Below are positions 60,251 through 64,000 of a stretch of DNA of 64,000 nucleotides, in pieces. Position numbers and translations under genes: made by a program. Below the pieces are notes generated by a model. That model was not told where the DNA came from and did not search any database. It saw only the letters and a program-made list of their open reading frames with translations. Source of the DNA: Terriglobus roseus (lineage in GTDB: Bacteria > Acidobacteriota > Terriglobia > Terriglobales > Acidobacteriaceae); contig NZ_FNSD01000001.1 of NCBI RefSeq assembly GCF_900105625.1, forward strand, positions 2,852,001-2,916,000. Direction: 5' to 3'. Numbering within the stretch: position 1 is the stretch's first letter; every line of letters begins with the position of its first letter.

Positions 60251-61801
60251 CTAGGTAATCGGAGCCGGATTGAACAACGCGAATTCGTTGTGAAGTCCCC
60301 AGCGGTCTGCGCAGGTCTGCTGACGGCCGCTGGCCACCTCCAGAATCATGTGGAAGATCTCCCAGCCCACCTGTTCAATGGTCTGGTCACCCGTTGCAAT
60401 GGTGCCCGCGTTGATGTCGATCAGGTCGCTCCAGCGTTTTGCCAGCGAGGTGCGTGAGGTCACCTTGATCACCGGCGCCATCGCCAGGCCGTAGGGCGTG
60501 CCCCGGCCTGTGGTGAAGACGTGCATGTTCATGCCGGCCGCCAGTTGCAGTGTGCCGCAGACGAAGTCGCTGGCAGGTGTCGCGGCAAAGATCAGACCCT
60601 TCTTCGTCACGCGTTCGCCGTGGCCGCTGACGCCGTGGATGGTGCCGATGCCGCTCTTCGCGATAGAGCCCATGGCCTTCTCGACAATGTTATTCAGGCC
60701 GCCCTTCTTGTTGCCGGGCGACGGGTTTGCGCTGCGATCCACGCCGCCATGTGCGAGATAGTCGTCGTACCACTGCATCTCGCGGACAAGGTCTCGCGCC
60801 ACCTCATCCTCGGCGGCACGCGCGGTCAGCAGGTGGATGCCGTCGCGAACCTCGGTGACCTCGCTGAACATCACTGTCGCGCCTGCACGCACGAGCAGGT
60901 CGGTCGCGAAACCGACTGCAGGGTTCGCGGTCACACCACTGAATGCATCGCTGCCGCCACACTGCAGACCCACCACAAGGTCGCTTGCGGGGCAGGTCAC
61001 GCGACGTCGCTTATCCAGTTCGATCAGGCGCTTCTCCGCCAGCTCCATGATGGCCGCAACCATCTCGCCGAAGCTGGTGTGCTCCTCGTCCTGTAGCCGC
61101 ACGACGTACGGTGATCCTTGCAGGATCGGCAGGGTCGATGCCGGCAGCATCTGCGCGGGCTGCAGCTTTTCGCAACCGAGGCTGACGACCATGGGCGCAC
61201 CACCGAGATTTGGATTCAGGCTCAGGTTACGCAGCGTGCGGATCGGGATCTCGGAGCCCGGCGCGTTGATGGCGACGCCACAGCCATAGATGTGCGTGAT
61301 GCCGATGACGTCATCGACGTTGGGATACTTCGGCAGCAGCTCTGCCTTGATGCGCTTGACGGCAAAGTCGACGGTTGCCGCGACGCACTGCACCGTAGTG
61401 CTGATGCCCAGGATGTTGCGCGTGCCAACCGTGCCGTCGTCGTTACGGAAGCCCTCGAAGGTAAAGCCTTTCAGCGGCTCCTGCGCCGGGAGCACCGCGC
61501 CGCCGAAAGGCACTTCGCTCAACTCCGGTGCAGGCGGCAATTCCAGCAGACCCTCGTGTACCCAGGCTCCGCACGGGATGTCGGCATTCGTTGCGCCGAT
61601 CGTCACACCATAGCGAATCACGCGCGATCCGCGCGGCAGATCCACCAGCGCGATCTTGTGGGCTTCGGGGATGTCTTCCGTCAGCGTCAGGCCGTCCTCA
61701 AACACCGTGCCCGCGCGCAGCCCGCCTTCATTCACGATGATGGCGACGTTGTCGTCCGGATGGACGACGATGCGCAGCGGGCGTGTCGGTGTGTCAGTCA
61801 T
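60251..61801 (-). CDS. garD: Galactarate/altronate dehydratase family enzyme (GarD/UxaA type)
   Basis: The 516-residue protein has both halves of the family. The N-terminal SAF-like part (residues 9-95, [26 protein letters not shown]) and the large part follow in order, with [68 protein letters not shown] and a C-terminal [21 protein letters not shown]. The cysteines and histidines bind the metal that removes water from D-galactarate or D-altronate. Its start lies three bases after the stop of the upstream semialdehyde dehydrogenase gene, so they are translated together. The operon companions make galactarate (or glucarate) to 2-oxoglutarate the most likely role. Confidence 0.85.
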   Translation of the reverse strand: MTDTPTRPLRIVVHPDDNVAIIVNEGGLRAGTVFEDGLTLTEDIPEAHKIALVDLPRGSRVIRYGVTIGATNADIPCGAWVHEGLLELPPAPELSEVPFGGAVLPAQEPLKGFTFEGFRNDDGTVGTRNILGISTTVQCVAATVDFAVKRIKAELLPKYPNVDDVIGITHIYGCGVAINAPGSEIPIRTLRNLSLNPNLGGAPMVVSLGCEKLQPAQMLPASTLPILQGSPYVVRLQDEEHTSFGEMVAAIMELAEKRLIELDKRRRVTCPASDLVVGLQCGGSDAFSGVTANPAVGFATDLLVRAGATVMFSEVTEVRDGIHLLTARAAEDEVARDLVREMQWYDDYLAHGGVDRSANPSPGNKKGGLNNIVEKAMGSIAKSGIGTIHGVSGHGERVTKKGLIFAATPASDFVCGTLQLAAGMNMHVFTTGRGTPYGLAMAPVIKVTSRTSLAKRWSDLIDINAGTIATGDQTIEQVGWEIFHMILEVASGRQQTCADRWGLHNEFALFNPAPIT

Positions 61802-61804
61802 GGG

Positions 61805-63385
61805 CTATGCGGTGAGCAGCTTGCCGTCCACGAGCCGGGGTTTCGTCGCAAGGTTGGCATCCTGCAATTCGGCAGGCAACAAATCGGCGGGGAAGTCCTG
61901 GTAGCAAACCGGTCGGAGGAACCGCTCGATCGCCATGGCACCAACGGACGTCACGCGCGCGTCCGAAGTCGAAGGCGAAGGTCCGCCATGCACCATGGCG
62001 TACGAGACTTCTACACCCGTCGGGAAGCCATTGATCACGATGCGTCCAGCCTTGCGCTCCAGCACCGGCAGCAGCTTCGCGGCGAGCGCGTGGTCCGCTG
62101 CTTCCAGATGCATGGTGGCCGTCAGCTGACCCTCAAACTGGTTGGCAAGATGGACCATCTCGGCGTCGTCCTTGCACGAGATCACGAGCGCGACGGGCCC
62201 AAAGATCTCCTCACCCAGCTTTGGATTCTTACTGAAGCTCTCAGCCGTCGTCGCGAACAGAACGGGCTGCGCTGCGACGGGATGCGGGGCCTCACCGCCC
62301 GCGCCCAGCCTGGTGACGCCGCTGATGGCTTCTACCGATACAACACCATGCGCGAAGGCCTGTTGAATGCCTGCGTTCAACATCGTCGCGGCGTTCGCGG
62401 CAGAGATTGCCTCGCCCGCGGCCTTCGTGAACGCATCGAACGTCTCGCCCGCAATGCCGAAGATCAGACCGGGCTTGGTGCAGAATTGTCCCACGCCCAG
62501 CGTCGCCGATCCGACGAGGCCGGTAGCAATCGCCGCACCGCGTGCTTCAAGAGCTGCGGGCAGCAGAAAGAGCGGGTTTATGCTGCTCATCTCGGCAAAG
62601 ACGGGGATGGGCTGAGGGCGCGCGGCGGCAATCGCCATCAACGCCTGCCCACCCTTGCGCGACCCCGTGAACGCGACGGACTGGATGGCGGGATGCTTCA
62701 CCAGCGCGCCGCCCACCTCATTGCCTACGCCCACCAGCAGCGAGAACGTACCCGGAGGCAGGCCGCACTTCGCAACAGCCTCCTGAATCGCACGCCCCGC
62801 AAGTTCCGAGGTGCCCAGGTGCGACGGGTGTGCCTTTGCTACGACGGGGCACCCCGCTGCAAGCGCCGCAGCGGTATCGCCGCCAGCGACTGAAAACGCG
62901 AGAGGGAAATTGCTTGCGCCGAAGACAGCGACCGGGCCAACGGGAATCTTGCGCGAGCGCAGATCGCTGCGCGGCAGCGGCTTGCGATCGGGCATGGCAG
63001 TGTCGACGACGACATTCAGGAACCGGCCGTCACGCACCAGCGATGCGAAGAGTTTTAACTGGCCGCAGCTACGTCCGCGCTCGCCCTCGAGGCGAGCCTT
63101 AGGCAGTCCGCTCTCGGCCATTGCGCGTTCGATGAGCTCATCGCCCAGGTCTATCAGGTTCTGCGCAATGGTCTCCAGCAGCACTGCGCGCATCTCCAGC
63201 GGCGCCGCGCGAAAGGCGTCGAAGTCCTGCTCGGCAAGCTCGCAGGCCTTCGCCACATCGGCGACCGATCCACCGCCGAAGACCGGCTCCAACTCCGCAC
63301 CGGTTGCGGGATTTGCCGCGCGCATCTCGCCCTGCGTCCCGAGAACTTCCTCGGCACCAATCAGCATTGCTCCAGTCACTGCCAT
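61805..63385 (-). CDS. 2,5-dioxovalerate (2-oxoglutarate semialdehyde) dehydrogenase
   Basis: The 526-residue protein is an NAD(P)-dependent aldehyde dehydrogenase of the alpha-ketoglutaric semialdehyde class (KGSADH type III). Seen: GASNFPLAFSVAGGDTAAALAAGCPVV (substrate/cofactor site), PVFAEMSSINP with the general-base Glu, and catalytic Cys in GVGQFCTKPGL. The long insertion and C-terminal VEVSYAMVHGGPSPSTSD also fit this class. It oxidises the last intermediate of the glucarate route to 2-oxoglutarate. GGAGAGAAACAC precedes the ATG. It is the middle gene of the operon, 37 bases after the dehydratase stop. Confidence 0.9.
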   Translation of the reverse strand: MAVTGAMLIGAEEVLGTQGEMRAANPATGAELEPVFGGGSVADVAKACELAEQDFDAFRAAPLEMRAVLLETIAQNLIDLGDELIERAMAESGLPKARLEGERGRSCGQLKLFASLVRDGRFLNVVVDTAMPDRKPLPRSDLRSRKIPVGPVAVFGASNFPLAFSVAGGDTAAALAAGCPVVAKAHPSHLGTSELAGRAIQEAVAKCGLPPGTFSLLVGVGNEVGGALVKHPAIQSVAFTGSRKGGQALMAIAAARPQPIPVFAEMSSINPLFLLPAALEARGAAIATGLVGSATLGVGQFCTKPGLIFGIAGETFDAFTKAAGEAISAANAATMLNAGIQQAFAHGVVSVEAISGVTRLGAGGEAPHPVAAQPVLFATTAESFSKNPKLGEEIFGPVALVISCKDDAEMVHLANQFEGQLTATMHLEAADHALAAKLLPVLERKAGRIVINGFPTGVEVSYAMVHGGPSPSTSDARVTSVGAMAIERFLRPVCYQDFPADLLPAELQDANLATKPRLVDGKLLTA

Positions 63386-63422
63386 GTGTTTCTCTCCAAA
63401 CCTGCTGCAACCAGCCTACTGC

Positions 63423-64000
63423 TTAGGTGCGGTTGCCGATCAAGGCTTTCAACTGCGTCGTTTCGTCGTCTGTCAGGTCGCTGAGCGGCGTGCGTACCGG
63501 GCCACAATCGTGACCCATCAGGCGAACGCCTGCCTTCACGATGGAGACCGCGTATCCCTTGCGGCGGTCGCGGATCGCCAGATAGGGCACAACGAACTCG
63601 CGCATTTCCCTGGCAACGAACGCGTGGTCGCGACGGCGGACCGCGGCGTAGAAGTCGGTCGCCCACTTCGGCAGGAAGTTGAAGATCGCCGACGAGTAAG
63701 TCGTCACGCCCATCTCCAGGTAGCTCAGCGCGAACGTCTCTGCCGTGGGCAGGCCGCCGATGTACGTCAGCCGGTCGCCCATTCGCAGATAGATCTTCAT
63801 CATCAGTTCCAGGTCACCGACGCCGTCCTTGAAACCAACCAGGTTCGGGCAGGCGTCGCACATGCGCGCAATGGTCACGTCCGTCGCAATCGCGTTGTCG
63901 CGGTTGTAGACGATGACGCCCAGCGACGTCGAATCGCAGATCGCCTTCACATGCCGGAAGAGTCCATCCTGATCCGGATTCACAAGGTACGGCGGAAACA
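63423..64000 (-). CDS. 5-dehydro-4-deoxyglucarate dehydratase, partial (5' end beyond the window)
   Basis: The visible 192 residues are the C-terminal two thirds of a dihydrodipicolinate synthase-like enzyme. [13 protein letters not shown] runs into the window edge without a start, so the gene continues past 64000; a GTG at 63983 is only an internal codon. The catalytic Tyr lies in [11 protein letters not shown], and the Schiff-base Lys in VGFKDGVGD. This enzyme removes water and CO2 from 5-dehydro-4-deoxy-glucarate to give 2,5-dioxovalerate, which the next gene product oxidises. The three genes in order form a complete galactarate/glucarate pathway. It is the first gene visible in the operon. 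Confidence 0.88.
   Translation of the reverse strand, partial: FPPYLVNPDQDGLFRHVKAICDSTSLGVIVYNRDNAIATDVTIARMCDACPNLVGFKDGVGDLELMMKIYLRMGDRLTYIGGLPTAETFALSYLEMGVTTYSSAIFNFLPKWATDFYAAVRRRDHAFVAREMREFVVPYLAIRDRRKGYAVSIVKAGVRLMGHDCGPVRTPLSDLTDDETTQLKALIGNRT

Noticed and set aside
61118-62893. 591-aa plus-strand frame across the galactarate dehydratase and semialdehyde dehydrogenase genes.
   Set aside because: It runs over two well-supported minus-strand genes and their junction, with Arg/His-rich nonsense composition.

Overview
The window looks like a chromosomal segment of a GC-rich (about 60 %) member of the Acidobacteriota, most likely a Terriglobus/Granulicella-like Acidobacteriaceae. I infer this from several habits of that group seen together: two ~1,120-residue TonB-dependent receptors with an N-terminal carboxypeptidase-regulatory domain, a membrane regulator joining a winged helix to TolB-like propeller repeats, a related winged-helix/TPR-type protein, many secreted glycoside hydrolases, and dispersed short hairpin repeats. 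No rRNA, tRNA, CRISPR array, phage, integrase or transposase gene was seen.

Layout. 96-2108: a small exported-protein operon (cytochrome c/helix-hairpin-helix fusion, SnoaL-like protein, cyclase). 2222-7073: a tightly coupled six-gene operon (type III polyketide synthase, methyltransferase, FAD oxidoreductase, acyl carrier protein, ketoacyl synthase, DUF2147 protein) preceded by nested palindromes; it probably makes a modified phenolic or pyrone lipid. 7095-17399: an alpha-glucan locus, with a GH31 enzyme and a membrane-bound regulator on one strand and a TonB-dependent receptor and GH13 enzyme on the other. 17531-24287: a second receptor, a secreted ThuA-like protein and a secreted PQQ dehydrogenase. 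24473-30187: an unassigned set with a CoA-acylating aldehyde dehydrogenase, a citryl-CoA-lyase-like protein, an MFS transporter and a thiamine-diphosphate enzyme. 30310-41000: a regulator with TPRs, a second ThuA protein, a twice-frameshifted pseudogene, an arginine/lysine-type decarboxylase, a UPF0182 membrane protein, a Spy-like protein and an SDR dehydrogenase.

41061-50819: a carbohydrate region with a GDSL esterase, a mannonate-dehydratase-family enzyme following a GH67 alpha-glucuronidase, a DUF2252 protein, an APC permease and a GH29 fucosidase. 50942-60169: an MFS exporter, pyrophosphatase, an orphan purS with a probable leaderless promoter, a TetR/aldo-keto reductase pair, a Tat-exported class V aminotransferase, an S9 peptidase and a secreted unknown. 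60251-64000: a glucarate/galactarate catabolic operon (dehydratase, 2-oxoglutarate semialdehyde dehydrogenase, and KDG-glucarate dehydratase cut by the window edge).

Taken together this is a plant-polymer-degrading soil bacterium: starch-type glucans, glucuronoxylan side chains, fucosides and sugar diacids are all covered. The least explained parts are the type III PKS operon, the ThDP/acyl-CoA/citryl-CoA set, and the ThuA/PQQ group. All family names come from reading translated sequence and remembered motifs; no database search was run.
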